A stretch of 64,000 nt of DNA from Bradyrhizobium diazoefficiens (GTDB lineage Bacteria > Pseudomonadota > Alphaproteobacteria > Rhizobiales > Xanthobacteraceae). The notes under the pieces were generated by a model, which had not been told where the DNA came from, did no database searches, and was given only the letters and a program-made list of their open reading frames with translations. A program made the position numbers and the translations under genes. Positions 25,565 to 35,598 of this stretch are shown here, piece by piece (position 1 is the stretch's first letter; every line of letters begins with the position of its first letter). The stretch is from NCBI RefSeq assembly GCF_016616425.1, contig NZ_CP067101.1, positions 2,852,001 to 2,916,000 on the forward strand, given 5' to 3'.

Positions 25565-26404
25565 ATGAACACGCACCCCTTCGGCAAAACCGGCGCCAAT
25601 GTCTCCGTCATCGGGCAAGGCACCTGGTATCTTGACCACGGCGACCGCAAGCGCGCGATGGCCGCGCTTCGGCGCGGGCTCGATCTCGGCATGACCCACA
25701 TCGACACCGCGGAAATGTATGGCGATGCGGAGCTCGTCATTGCCGATGCCATCGCGGGCCGTCGTGACGAGGTGTTCCTGGTCTCCAAGGTGTTGCCGAG
25801 CAACGCCTCGCGCCGCGGAACCATCACCGCCTGCGAGCGCTCGCTGAAGCGGCTGAAGACCGACCATCTCGACAGCTATTTGCTGCATTGGCGTGGTTCC
25901 TATCCGCTGGAAGACACCGTTGCCGCGTTCGAGGACCTGGTGAAATCAGGCAAGATCAAGTCCTGGGGCGTTTCCAATTTCGACGCCGACGATCTCGACG
26001 AGATTCTCGACGTCGCCGGCGAAGGCCGCATCGCCTGCAATCAGGTGCTCTACCATCTGAAGGAGCGCGCGATCGAGCATGCCGTGAGCCGCTGGTGCGA
26101 GCGGCATGGCGTTGCCGTGGTTGCCTATTCGCCGTTCGGTCACGATGACTTCCCGGATGTGCGTAGCAAGGGAGGCGCCGTCCTCGGCCGCATCGCGGAG
26201 GCACGTCGCGCGACGCCGCGTCAGGTCGCGTTGAGCTTCCTCACCCGTGCAACTACGGTATTCGCGATCCCGAAGGCGTCGTCCGCCGAACATGCCGGCG
26301 AGAATGCGGCGGCCGGCGACCTCGTGCTGACGAAAGACGAGATTGCTGCGCTCGACGCGGCGTTTCCGCGCGGTTCGAAGCCGCGCAGCCTTCCCATGCT
26401 GTAG
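25565..26404 (+). CDS. aldo/keto reductase
   Basis: A 279-residue NAD(P)H-dependent (beta/alpha)8 oxidoreductase. The catalytic tetrad is complete: Asp and Tyr in HIDTAEMYG, Lys in FLVSKVLP and His in SYLLHWRG. The cofactor segment is FAIPKASSAEH. It starts nine bases after the lactonase stop, so the pair may convert a sugar or aldehyde and its lactone; the substrate is unknown. Confidence 0.9.
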   Translation: MNTHPFGKTGANVSVIGQGTWYLDHGDRKRAMAALRRGLDLGMTHIDTAEMYGDAELVIADAIAGRRDEVFLVSKVLPSNASRRGTITACERSLKRLKTDHLDSYLLHWRGSYPLEDTVAAFEDLVKSGKIKSWGVSNFDADDLDEILDVAGEGRIACNQVLYHLKERAIEHAVSRWCERHGVAVVAYSPFGHDDFPDVRSKGGAVLGRIAEARRATPRQVALSFLTRATTVFAIPKASSAEHAGENAAAGDLVLTKDEIAALDAAFPRGSKPRSLPML

Positions 26405-26545
26405 TGCACAGAGGCCCTTTATTAACGGAGCATTGACGCGCGCGGCGGCCCGCGCATATCGGCATCCTGTTTTCGGAAGTTGTGAACGCGGCGCATTTGT
26501 CGTTTTTTACAACCGCTCTCGATTCGCATTTTCCGGGTTCCAGCC

Positions 26546-27532
26546 GTGACACCGCCGCCCGCCGCAGCCGCAAGGCTCGACAATGTTCCCATGCCCGTGC
26601 CGGAGAAGAAGCAGAAAGCTCGCCGCGCGCCTGCGCGCGTCGATCATCCCTTCAAGGGCATTGCGCTGGTGTTGCTGTCGACGGTGTTTCTCGGCACCTC
26701 CGATGTCACCGCGAAGTACCTGTCGACCAGCCTGCCGTCGATCGAGATCACCTGGATCCGCTTCGTAACGTTCGCGCTGATGTTCACGCCGGTCATGCTG
26801 CCAGGCTCGCCGCTCCATGCGATGCGCACCGAGCGGCTCGGCTTGCAGCTGATGCGCGGTGCCGCGTTGCTCGGCTCCTCGCTGTTCTTCATCACCGGTC
26901 TGCGCTTCCTGCCCATCGCGGAAGCCTCCGCCACCGGCTTCGTCGCACCGCTGTTCGTGACCGCGCTGTCGATCGTTTTCCTGAGCGAGAAGGTCGGCAT
27001 GCGCCGCTGGATCGCGACCGCGATCGGCCTGACGGGTGTGATGATCATCCTGCGGCCGGGTTCGAGCGCGTTCCACGCCGCCGCGTTCTTCCCGATCGTC
27101 TCGGCATTCTGCTGGGCCGCCGCGCTGATCCTGACGCGGATGATGAGCGGCCGCGAAGCCGTGCTCACCACCATGGCCTATTCCGCGCTGACGGGCGTTG
27201 CGATCCTCAGTGTCATGGTGCCGTTCGTCTGGGTCACGCCGAGCTGGACCGCGATCGGGCTCGGCATCGTGATCGGCGTTGCCTCGACCGTCGGCCAGTG
27301 GATCATCGTGCTGGCCTATCGTTACGGCGATGCCTCGGTGCTGGCGCCGTTCTCCTATACGCAACTGCTCTGGGTCAGCATTCTCGGCTTCTTCATCTTC
27401 GGCGAAGTCCCCGATATCTGGACGGTCGTCGGTGCCGCCTTCATCGTCGCCAGCGGTCTGTACATCGCCCATCGCGAGCGGGTCCGCCGGGCCCAGCTGC
27501 TGGTGCTGGAAGAGCGTTCCCCGAACCCCTGA
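26546..27532 (+). CDS. DMT-superfamily (EamA) transporter
   Basis: A 328-residue inner-membrane protein with two EamA repeats and about ten hydrophobic helices after a basic, proline-rich N-terminus. The first repeat includes VFLGTSDVTAKYLST and the second GVASTVGQWIIVLAYRYGDAS. The start is either GTG at 26546 or ATG at 26591; helix 1 begins well after both. EamA proteins export amino acids or other metabolites, and the substrate cannot be deduced. Confidence 0.88.
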   Translation: MTPPPAAAARLDNVPMPVPEKKQKARRAPARVDHPFKGIALVLLSTVFLGTSDVTAKYLSTSLPSIEITWIRFVTFALMFTPVMLPGSPLHAMRTERLGLQLMRGAALLGSSLFFITGLRFLPIAEASATGFVAPLFVTALSIVFLSEKVGMRRWIATAIGLTGVMIILRPGSSAFHAAAFFPIVSAFCWAAALILTRMMSGREAVLTTMAYSALTGVAILSVMVPFVWVTPSWTAIGLGIVIGVASTVGQWIIVLAYRYGDASVLAPFSYTQLLWVSILGFFIFGEVPDIWTVVGAAFIVASGLYIAHRERVRRAQLLVLEERSPNP

Positions 27533-27592
27533 CGCAAGTCGGCGGGTCCCGCTTCGTGCTATCAACGGCGCCAACGATACGGGAGGAGCCGG

Positions 27593-28672
27593 ATGCGCGC
27601 TGCGATCTTCAGGAACGGCGAGATTGTCGTGGGCGAGATGGCCGAGCCGACGCCCGGTCCCGGCCAGGTGCTGGTCAGGACGCTCGCCTGCGGCATCTGC
27701 GGTTCCGACCTGCACGCGCGCCAGCACGCCCATCGCATGGTGGAGATGGCGCGGAAGACCGGACGCAAGCCTATGGACCTCAGCCGCGACGTCGTGTTCG
27801 GCCACGAGTTCTGCTGCGAGATCGTCGGCTACGGGCCCGGCACCGCGCGCAAGCTCAAGCCGGGCACCCGCGTCTCGTCGCTGCCGGCGCTGGTGACGCC
27901 TGAGGGCATCGAGGGCATCGGCTATTCCAACGACAATATCGGCGGCTATGCCGAGGCGATGCTGCTGAGCGAAGCGCTGCTGCTCGAAGTGCCCAATGGT
28001 CTTGCGCCGGAACATGCGGCGCTGACCGAGCCGCTGGCCGTCGGCGTTCACGCCGTGGCCAAGGCCAACATAAGTGGCGGCGAGGTGCCGCTCGTGATCG
28101 GTTGCGGCCCCGTCGGGCTTGCGGTGATCGCAGCGCTGAGAATCAAGGGCCTGCATCCGATCATTGCCGCCGACTATTCGCCGGCGCGGCGTGCGCTCGC
28201 GGCGAAGCTCGGCGCCGACATCGTCGTCGACCCCAGGGTGTCGCAGCCCTATGCGACCTGGGCCGAGCATGCGCAGATGTCGGACGCCGAGAAGGCGGCG
28301 CGGCCGCCGTTGCGGGCAATGCTGCCGGCGCTGAAACCCGCGATCATTTTCGAATGCGTCGGCGTGCCCGGCCTGTTGCAGCAGGTGTTCGAGGGCGCCC
28401 CGCGCGACGCGAGGATCGTCGTGGTCGGTGTCTGCATGGAGACCGACAGGAGCGAGCCCATGCTCGGCATCATGAAGGAGCTCAATGTCCAATACGTGCT
28501 GGGCTATACGCCCGAGGAGTTCGCCGAGTCCCTGCGGCTGATCGCGGAAGGACAGGTGGATGCCGCCGCGATGGTGACGGCGGAGATCGGCATTGACGGC
28601 GTCGCAAAAGCCTTCGCCGACCTCGCCAATCCCGAGGCGCACACCAAGATCATCGTGCAGCCGTGGCGGTGA
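27593..28672 (+). CDS. zinc-binding alcohol dehydrogenase family protein
   Basis: A 359-residue MDR dehydrogenase. The catalytic-zinc region CGICGSDLHAR, GHEFCCEIVGYGPG and the Rossmann segment VPLVIGCGPVGLAVIAAL are clear. The four-cysteine structural zinc lobe is missing: the stretch between residues 90 and 125 has none of the expected CxxCxxC. GGGAGGAGCC before the ATG is a strong ribosome-binding site. It lies 60 bases after the DMT transporter on the same strand. Confidence 0.9.
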   Translation: MRAAIFRNGEIVVGEMAEPTPGPGQVLVRTLACGICGSDLHARQHAHRMVEMARKTGRKPMDLSRDVVFGHEFCCEIVGYGPGTARKLKPGTRVSSLPALVTPEGIEGIGYSNDNIGGYAEAMLLSEALLLEVPNGLAPEHAALTEPLAVGVHAVAKANISGGEVPLVIGCGPVGLAVIAALRIKGLHPIIAADYSPARRALAAKLGADIVVDPRVSQPYATWAEHAQMSDAEKAARPPLRAMLPALKPAIIFECVGVPGLLQQVFEGAPRDARIVVVGVCMETDRSEPMLGIMKELNVQYVLGYTPEEFAESLRLIAEGQVDAAAMVTAEIGIDGVAKAFADLANPEAHTKIIVQPWR

Positions 28673-28692
28673 GTGTATAGCCGCAAGGCCGG

Positions 28693-28795
28693 TGCGTTCC
28701 CTCCCTCGCTTGCGGGGGAGGGTCGGGGAGAGGGTGTCCCCCAGTCGAGAATCCCCAAGAGGCAAGAGCCCTCACCCGCAAGCGGGAGAGGTGAC
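28693..28795. repeat. intergenic inverted repeat, CCTCCCTCGC / GCGGGAGAGG type
   Basis: GTTCCCTCCCTCGCTTGCGG near the left and CCGCAAGCGGGAGAGGTGAC near the right frame a GGGGAGAGGGTGTC / GAGCCCTCACCC interior. The unit at 49632-49764 is of the same family. Confidence 0.8.
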
Positions 28796-28803
28796 CACAA
28801 CCG

Positions 28804-29265
28804 TCACACCGGCAGCGCGATCGAATACTTCGCCTGGCTCAGCGCAAAGCTCGATTCGATCGAGGCGATGCCGTCGAGCCGGGTCAGCTTGGTCTTCAGG
28901 AAGGTCTCGTAGGAGGCGAGGTCGGCGGCGACGACGCGGAGCAGATAATCGCGGTTACCGGTCATCAGATAGCACTCAAGCACCTCGTCCCATTTCGAGA
29001 TCGCACGGGCGAAGCGGTTGAGGTCCTCTTCCTTCTGCCGCGCCAGCTTGATCGAGATGAAGACGCTGACATGCAGGCCGAGCGCCTTCTGATCCACAGT
29101 CGCGACATAACGTGAGATGACGCCTCGCTCCTCCAGCAGCTTGACCCGGCGGTGACAGGGCGAGACCGACAGCCCGACCTTATCGGCGAGTTCCTGCATG
29201 GTCAGCCGGCTGTCGGCCTGGAGCAGGGCGAGGATCTTGCGGTCGATGACGTCGAGCTCTGGCAT
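28804..29265 (-). CDS. Lrp/AsnC-family transcriptional regulator
   Basis: A 153-residue regulator with an N-terminal HTH (DRKILALLQADSRLTMQELA, VGLSVSPCHRRVKLLEERGV) and a C-terminal RAM effector domain (VLECYLMTGNRDYLLRVVA). The ATG at 29265 (MPELDVIDRK) is the family-typical start; the TTG nine codons earlier is unlikely. It is divergent from the AceE-like ThDP enzyme gene with about 135 bases between, and so is its likely regulator. Confidence 0.92.
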   Translation of the reverse strand: MPELDVIDRKILALLQADSRLTMQELADKVGLSVSPCHRRVKLLEERGVISRYVATVDQKALGLHVSVFISIKLARQKEEDLNRFARAISKWDEVLECYLMTGNRDYLLRVVAADLASYETFLKTKLTRLDGIASIESSFALSQAKYSIALPV

Positions 29266-29399
29266 TGGGATGAAACCTGTCCTTTGGGGCAATCCATTGG
29301 TAAATTATCCCAATGTTGCCCGGTCTGGCGCGAAAAATTGAGAAGTTTGGCGGCGCTCGCGGGGGTATCATCAAGGGACCTGTTGCCGGGAGCATTGCC

Positions 29400-31763
29400 A
29401 TGCCCGTTGATACCGCCCGTCTCGACACCCTGAACGCGCTGGCCCGCAAGGCGCTGTGGTTGTCGTCGTGGACCATCCACCATGCCAACCACATCCGCCC
29501 CAACGAGGATGGGCTCAAGGTCGGCGGCCACCAGGCCTCGTCCGCCTCGCTCGCCACCATCATGTCGGCGCTGTATTTCCACGTCCTGCGTCCCGAGGAT
29601 CGCGTCGCGGTGAAGCCGCATGCGAGCCCGGTGTTCCACGCCATCCAGTATCTGTTCGGCCGGCAGAGCCGCGAAAAGCTGGAGAATTTTCGCGGCTTCA
29701 AGGGCGCGCAATCCTATCCCTCCCGCACCAAGGACGTCGACGATGTCGACTTCTCCACCGGCTCGGTCGGCCTCGGCGTCGCGCAGACGCTGTTCGCTTC
29801 GCTAGTGCAGGATTACGTCAAGGCGCATGGCTGGATGAAGGACCGCCGCGAAGGGCGGATGGTGGCCCTCGTCGGCGATGCCGAGATGGACGAAGGTAAC
29901 ATCTTCGAGGCGCTTGCGGAGGGCTGGAAGCATGGCCTGCGCAACACCTGGTGGGTGGTGGACTACAACAGGCAGTCGCTCGACGCCGTCGTGCGCGAAG
30001 GGCTCTGGGAAAAGTTCGAGACCGTGTTCCGCAATTTTGGCTGGGACGTCGTCATCGTGAAATATGGCCGCCTGATGCGCGAGGCGTTCGCCGAGCCCGG
30101 CGGCGAGGCACTGAAGCGCTGGATCGACAATTGCCCGAACGCGCTCTATGCCGCGCTGTGCTTCCAGGGCGGCGCGGCTTTCAGAAAACATCTGCACGAC
30201 GAGATCGGCGACCAGGGACCGATCACAAGCCTAATCGACAAGCGCAGCGACGAGGAGCTCTTGGCGCTGATGTCGAATCTTGGCGGCCACGACATGGCGA
30301 GCATGCTGGAGGCGTTCGAGTCCATCGACCACGATCGTCCGGTCTGCTTCATCGCCTACACCATCAAGGGCGTCGGCCTGCCGTTCCAAGGCCACAAGGA
30401 CAACCATGCCGGCCTGATGACCGTCGCGCAGATGGAGAAATATCGCGAGAGCCAGAACATCCGTCCCGGCCACGAATGGGACAAGTACGAGGGCTTGGCG
30501 CAGGACGCCGCCGAGCTCGACGCGTTCCTCGCGCGAGTGCCTTTCAACCAGGATGGCCGCCGCCTGACCGCGCCCGCTGTCGAGGTTCCCCGGCAGCTCG
30601 CCTTCAAGCCGTCGGCGCAGATGTCGACCCAGCAAGGCTTTGGCCTCGTGCTGAACGAGATCGCGCGCAGCGACAGCGAGCTGGCCAGGCGCATCGTCAC
30701 GACATCGCCCGATGTTACCGTCTCGACCAATCTCGGCCCGTGGGTGAACCGTCGCGGCCTGTTCGCGCGCGCCGAGAAAGCGGACTTATTCCGCAGCGAG
30801 AAAATTCCATCCACGTTCAATTGGGACGCCTCGCCCAAGGGCCAGCATCTCGAGCTCGGCATTGCCGAGATGAACCTGTTCATCATGCTCTCCGCGCTCG
30901 GCCTGTCGCACCAGATCAACGGCGAACGTCTGCTGCCGGTCGGCACGCTCTACGATCCCTTCATCGAGCGCGGCCTCGATGCGCTGAACTATGCCTGCTA
31001 CCAGGATGCGCGCTTCATGCTGGCGGCGACGCCCTCGGGCATCACGCTGGCGCCCGAAGGCGGCGCGCACCAGTCGATCGCGACGCCATTGATCGGCATG
31101 GCGCAGGACGGGCTCGCCTCGTTCGAGCCGGCCTTCGTCGACGAGCTCGCCGTGATCATGGGCTGGGGCTTTGATCATATGCAGCGCGATCCGGGTGAGG
31201 GCGGCTCGGTCTATTTGCGGCTCTCGACGCGGAGCATCGAGCAGGCGCAGCGGATCATGACGGCGGAGCTTGCGCAGGGCATCACTGAGGGCGCCTATTG
31301 GCTCCGCAAGCCGGGGCCGAATGCCGAAGTCGTGATCGCCTATACCGGTGCGGTCGCGCCGGAAGCGATCGAGGCGACCGGCTTCATCGGCGAGAGCCGG
31401 CGCGACATCGGCTTGCTCGCGATCACCTCGGCGGACCGCTTGCATGCCGGCTGGACTGCCGCGCGAAAGTTGCGGCGGGATCGCCGCGGCGTGCAGCATC
31501 TCAGCCACATCGAGAAACTGCTGGCGCCGCTGTCGCGCGACTGCGGCATCGTGACCGCAATCGACGGGCATCCGTCCGCGCTCGGCTGGCTCGGCAGCGT
31601 CCGCGGCCATCGGGTCGAGGCGCTCGGCGTCGAGCAGTTCGGCCAGACCGGCAGCATCGCGGACCTGTATCGGCACTATGGCATCGATGCGAATGCCATC
31701 ATCGATGCGGCCGAAAGCCTCACCACCGGCGCGCCGGTGCTGCATCGGAAGATGGCGGTGTAG
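29400..31763 (+). CDS. AceE-type transketolase-family ThDP enzyme
   Basis: A 787-residue thiamin-diphosphate enzyme related to homodimeric pyruvate dehydrogenase E1 and transketolase. The ThDP-binding motif begins GDAEMDEGN and closes at VVDYNRQSLD. The pyrimidine-binding domain and the C-terminal domain follow (IAEMNLFIMLSALGLSHQ; DLYRHYGIDANAI). GGGAG eight bases before the ATG at 29400 sets the start; the frame opens earlier. There is no E2 or E3 gene nearby, which is unusual for a dehydrogenase E1. The divergent Lrp regulator suggests a link to an amino or keto acid. Confidence 0.85.
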   Translation: MPVDTARLDTLNALARKALWLSSWTIHHANHIRPNEDGLKVGGHQASSASLATIMSALYFHVLRPEDRVAVKPHASPVFHAIQYLFGRQSREKLENFRGFKGAQSYPSRTKDVDDVDFSTGSVGLGVAQTLFASLVQDYVKAHGWMKDRREGRMVALVGDAEMDEGNIFEALAEGWKHGLRNTWWVVDYNRQSLDAVVREGLWEKFETVFRNFGWDVVIVKYGRLMREAFAEPGGEALKRWIDNCPNALYAALCFQGGAAFRKHLHDEIGDQGPITSLIDKRSDEELLALMSNLGGHDMASMLEAFESIDHDRPVCFIAYTIKGVGLPFQGHKDNHAGLMTVAQMEKYRESQNIRPGHEWDKYEGLAQDAAELDAFLARVPFNQDGRRLTAPAVEVPRQLAFKPSAQMSTQQGFGLVLNEIARSDSELARRIVTTSPDVTVSTNLGPWVNRRGLFARAEKADLFRSEKIPSTFNWDASPKGQHLELGIAEMNLFIMLSALGLSHQINGERLLPVGTLYDPFIERGLDALNYACYQDARFMLAATPSGITLAPEGGAHQSIATPLIGMAQDGLASFEPAFVDELAVIMGWGFDHMQRDPGEGGSVYLRLSTRSIEQAQRIMTAELAQGITEGAYWLRKPGPNAEVVIAYTGAVAPEAIEATGFIGESRRDIGLLAITSADRLHAGWTAARKLRRDRRGVQHLSHIEKLLAPLSRDCGIVTAIDGHPSALGWLGSVRGHRVEALGVEQFGQTGSIADLYRHYGIDANAIIDAAESLTTGAPVLHRKMAV

Positions 31764-31777
31764 CAGAGCTAACTGCC

Positions 31778-31890
31778 GCTGTCATTCCGGGGCGACGCGT
31801 AGGTAGCGTCGAGCCCGGAATCCATTGAGCGGCAGAGACGGTGGTGAAATGGATTCCGGGCTCGCGACTTTGTCGCGCCCCGGAATGACG
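31778..31890. repeat. intergenic inverted repeat, CATTCCGGGGCG type
   Basis: TGTCATTCCGGGGCGACGCG...CCCGGAATCCATT pairs with AATGGATTCCGGG...CGCCCCGGAATGACG. Both arms carry the same two-part structure. It lies between the ThDP enzyme and the aldehyde dehydrogenase. Confidence 0.8.
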
Positions 31891-32041
31891 TTGAGAGAAG
31901 CTTGCCACGTTCCCGCCACCGGCTCATATATCTCCGTCCGCCGCAACGCTGGCCCCGCATATGGCGGGTTCAATTGCCGGCTCTTTCGTGCAAGGATGCC
32001 TGCCGAAACGCCCCCACCATGCCCCCAAGAAGAGGTTAACG

Positions 32042-33472
32042 ATGGTCAATCGCATGCAATTCTACATCGACGGCGCCTGGGTCGATCCCGCCGTCAAGAA
32101 GTCCACCGCCGTGGTCAATCCCGCGACGGAAGAGGCGATGTACGAGGTTGCGCTGGGCTCCAAGGCCGACGTGGACAAGGCGGTTGCCGCCGCCAAGCGA
32201 GCCTTCGCCACCTTCTCCCAGACCAGCCGTGAGGAGCGCGTCGCGCTGCTCACCAAGATCATCGAGGTCTACAAAGGCCGCCTCAAGGAGATCGGCGCCG
32301 CCGTCTCCGACGAGATGGGCGCACCGCTGCCGATGGCGGAGAAGCTGCAGGCCGGCGCGGGCCTCGGCCATCTCATGACCACGCTCGACGTGCTCAAGAA
32401 CTACCATTTCGAGGAGCCGGTCGGCACCGCCATGGTGCTGCGCGAGCCGATCGGCGTGGTCGGCATGATCACGCCCTGGAACTGGCCGCTCAACCAGATC
32501 GCCTGCAAGGTCGCGCCCGCACTCGCCGCCGGCTGCACCATGATCCTGAAGCCGTCGGAGTTCACGCCGACGTCGGCCCTGATCTTCGCGGAAATTCTCC
32601 ATGAAGCCGGCGTGCCGAAGGGCGTGTTCAATCTCGTCAACGGTCTCGGCCCCGAGGTCGGCGCAGCCATGAGCGAGCATCCCGATATCGACATGATCTC
32701 CTTCACCGGCTCGACCCGCGCCGGCATCGACGTCGCCAAGCGCGCGGCACCGACCGTGAAGCGCGTCAGCCAGGAGCTCGGCGGCAAGTCGCCGAACGTC
32801 ATCCTCGAAGGCGCCGACCTCCAGAAGGCGGTGACCGGCGGCGTGATGCACATGTTCAACAACTCCGGCCAGTCCTGCAACGCGCCCTCGCGCATGATCG
32901 TGCCGGCCTCGAAGATGAAGGAAGTCGCCGCGATCGCGAAGGCGGTCGCCGACAAGACGAAGGCCGGCGATCCCCGGGCCGAAGGCACCACCATCGGTCC
33001 GGTCGTCAACCGCGGCCAGTGGGACAAGATCCAGGGCCTGATCAAGAAGGGCATCGACGAGGGCGCAACGCTCGTTGCCGGTGGTCCGGGCCTGCCCGAA
33101 GGCGTTAACAAGGGCTTCTACGTCCGTCCGACCATCTTCGCCGACGTCACCCCCGACATGACGATCGCCCGCGAAGAGATTTTTGGACCGGTGCTGACCA
33201 TCATCGGCGCCAAGGACGAAGCCGAGGCCGTGCAGATCGCCAACGACACGCCCTATGGTCTCGCCGGCTACGTCACGGGCGCTTCAGTCGAGGACGCCAA
33301 GCGCGTCGGTCGCCAGATCCGTGCCGGCAACGTCAATCTCCAGGGCGTGCCCAACGACCGCAGCGCGCCGTTCGGCGGCTACAAGCAGTCGGGCAACGGC
33401 CGCGAGTGGGGCAAATACGGCCTCGAGGACTTCCTCGAAGTGAAGGCGGTCGCCGGCTTCAACGCGGCGTAA
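32042..33472 (+). CDS. NAD(P)-dependent aldehyde dehydrogenase
   Basis: A 476-residue ALDH. The family landmarks are PWNWPLNQIACKVAPALAAG (cofactor), FTGSTRAG, the catalytic Glu in QELGGKSPN and the nucleophilic Cys in NSGQSCNAPSR, then EEIFGPVLTI near the end. The ATG at 32042 has AGAGG upstream; the longer frame begins in the repeat region. It stands alone between repeats and the metallo-beta-lactamase gene. The substrate is unknown; the sequence is of the broad DhaS/GabD-like class. Confidence 0.93.
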   Translation: MVNRMQFYIDGAWVDPAVKKSTAVVNPATEEAMYEVALGSKADVDKAVAAAKRAFATFSQTSREERVALLTKIIEVYKGRLKEIGAAVSDEMGAPLPMAEKLQAGAGLGHLMTTLDVLKNYHFEEPVGTAMVLREPIGVVGMITPWNWPLNQIACKVAPALAAGCTMILKPSEFTPTSALIFAEILHEAGVPKGVFNLVNGLGPEVGAAMSEHPDIDMISFTGSTRAGIDVAKRAAPTVKRVSQELGGKSPNVILEGADLQKAVTGGVMHMFNNSGQSCNAPSRMIVPASKMKEVAAIAKAVADKTKAGDPRAEGTTIGPVVNRGQWDKIQGLIKKGIDEGATLVAGGPGLPEGVNKGFYVRPTIFADVTPDMTIAREEIFGPVLTIIGAKDEAEAVQIANDTPYGLAGYVTGASVEDAKRVGRQIRAGNVNLQGVPNDRSAPFGGYKQSGNGREWGKYGLEDFLEVKAVAGFNAA

Positions 33473-33606
33473 CTTGATGCGGCGTTCGCGCCGCCTGCGC
33501 CAGGGAATGCCGGCTTCCAAGGGAGCCGGCATTTTTCATTGACGGGCCAGCCGCTTGGCGGCGACGTGAGCCCGGCGAGTCAAGAAGAAGAACAAGGGGA
33601 CGGAAC

Positions 33607-34497
33607 ATGAGAAAATGGATCATCGCGCTTGTCGCGCTGCTGCCGCTCTCAGGCGCTGTGCAGGCCCGAACACTGACGGATCTGCTCGAAACCCTCAGGG
33701 CGAAATGGAACCAACCGACCGAGCCGTTCAAGATCATCGACAATGTCTACTATGTCGGTACCAACGGGCTCGCCTCCTACCTGATCACCTCGCCGCAGGG
33801 ACATATTCTCGTCGATACCGTGATGCCGGAATCGACGTCACAGATCAAAGCGAGCATCGAGAAGCTCGGCTTCAAGATCAGCGAAATCAAGTACCTCCTC
33901 AACACTCACGCGCATATCGATCACACCGGCGGTTTCGCCGAGTTGAAGCAGACCAGCGGAGCGCAGATGGTCGCGGGCGAGGCCGACAAGCCATTGCTGG
34001 AAGGGGGCTATTATCCGGGCGCGCAAGAAGAGAAGGCGCTCGACTTTCCGCCGGTGAAGGTGGACCGCACGGTGCGCGAGGGCGATACCGTCACGGTCGG
34101 CAACGTCACCTTGACGGCACGCGAGACGCCCGGCCATTCGCCGGGCTGCACCAGCTGGGCGTTTTCGGTGAAGGATGGCGACGCGTCGCGCTCGGTCTTG
34201 ATCTTCTGCAGCGGCACGGTCGCGCTGAACCGGCTCGCCGGCAACCCGACCTATCCCGGCATCGTCGACGACTACCGAAAGACCTTTGCGCGCGCCAGGG
34301 ACATGAAGGTCGACATCCTGCTCGCGCCCCATCCCGAAATGTACAAGATGGCGGAGAAGCGCGCCAAGCTCGCCGGCGGCGGGCCCAACCCGTTCGTCGA
34401 TCCCGGCGAGTTCAAGGCCTATGCTGCATCGCTGGAGAAGGCGTTCGAAGAGGCGCTCGTCAAGCAGACTGCGGCGGCGCAGGAGAAGAAGGGCTAG
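33607..34497 (+). CDS. blaBJP: subclass B3 metallo-beta-lactamase, BJP-1-like
   Basis: A 296-residue periplasmic zinc hydrolase with a Sec signal peptide cut near VQA-R (residues 20-21). The two zinc sites are complete: H101, H103, D105, H106 (HAHIDH), H177 (PGHSPGCTSW) and H242 (APHPEMY). Segments such as KPLLEGGYYPG and FCSGTVALNRL are those of BJP-1 of Bradyrhizobium japonicum as recalled. It is expected to hydrolyse beta-lactams including carbapenems; the strain probably carries it as a resident chromosomal gene. No mobile element flanks it. Confidence 0.92.
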   Translation: MRKWIIALVALLPLSGAVQARTLTDLLETLRAKWNQPTEPFKIIDNVYYVGTNGLASYLITSPQGHILVDTVMPESTSQIKASIEKLGFKISEIKYLLNTHAHIDHTGGFAELKQTSGAQMVAGEADKPLLEGGYYPGAQEEKALDFPPVKVDRTVREGDTVTVGNVTLTARETPGHSPGCTSWAFSVKDGDASRSVLIFCSGTVALNRLAGNPTYPGIVDDYRKTFARARDMKVDILLAPHPEMYKMAEKRAKLAGGGPNPFVDPGEFKAYAASLEKAFEEALVKQTAAAQEKKG

Positions 34498-34525
34498 AGC
34501 GGAAGGGTGAGGGGCGCGGTTGAGT

Positions 34526-35506
<981 letters not shown>

Positions 35507-35598
35507 GTGCGGATCTCTTTGTGTGCGTTCCCTCTGGACAAACCTGCTATCATTAGAGACATGTGACCGCAAATCGATGACCACAGGCGAGGGAAGAC

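Noticed and set aside
26482..27903. 473-codon plus-strand frame overlapping the DMT transporter in another phase
   Set aside because: It overlaps two well-supported genes and has low-complexity Arg/Ala/His composition.
26507..28765. 752-codon open frame on the minus strand opposite the DMT transporter and alcohol dehydrogenase
   Set aside because: It is antisense to two clear genes, has no recognisable domain, is rich in Arg/His/Asp/Gly and has no ribosome-binding site. It follows from the strong G/C bias at third codon positions.
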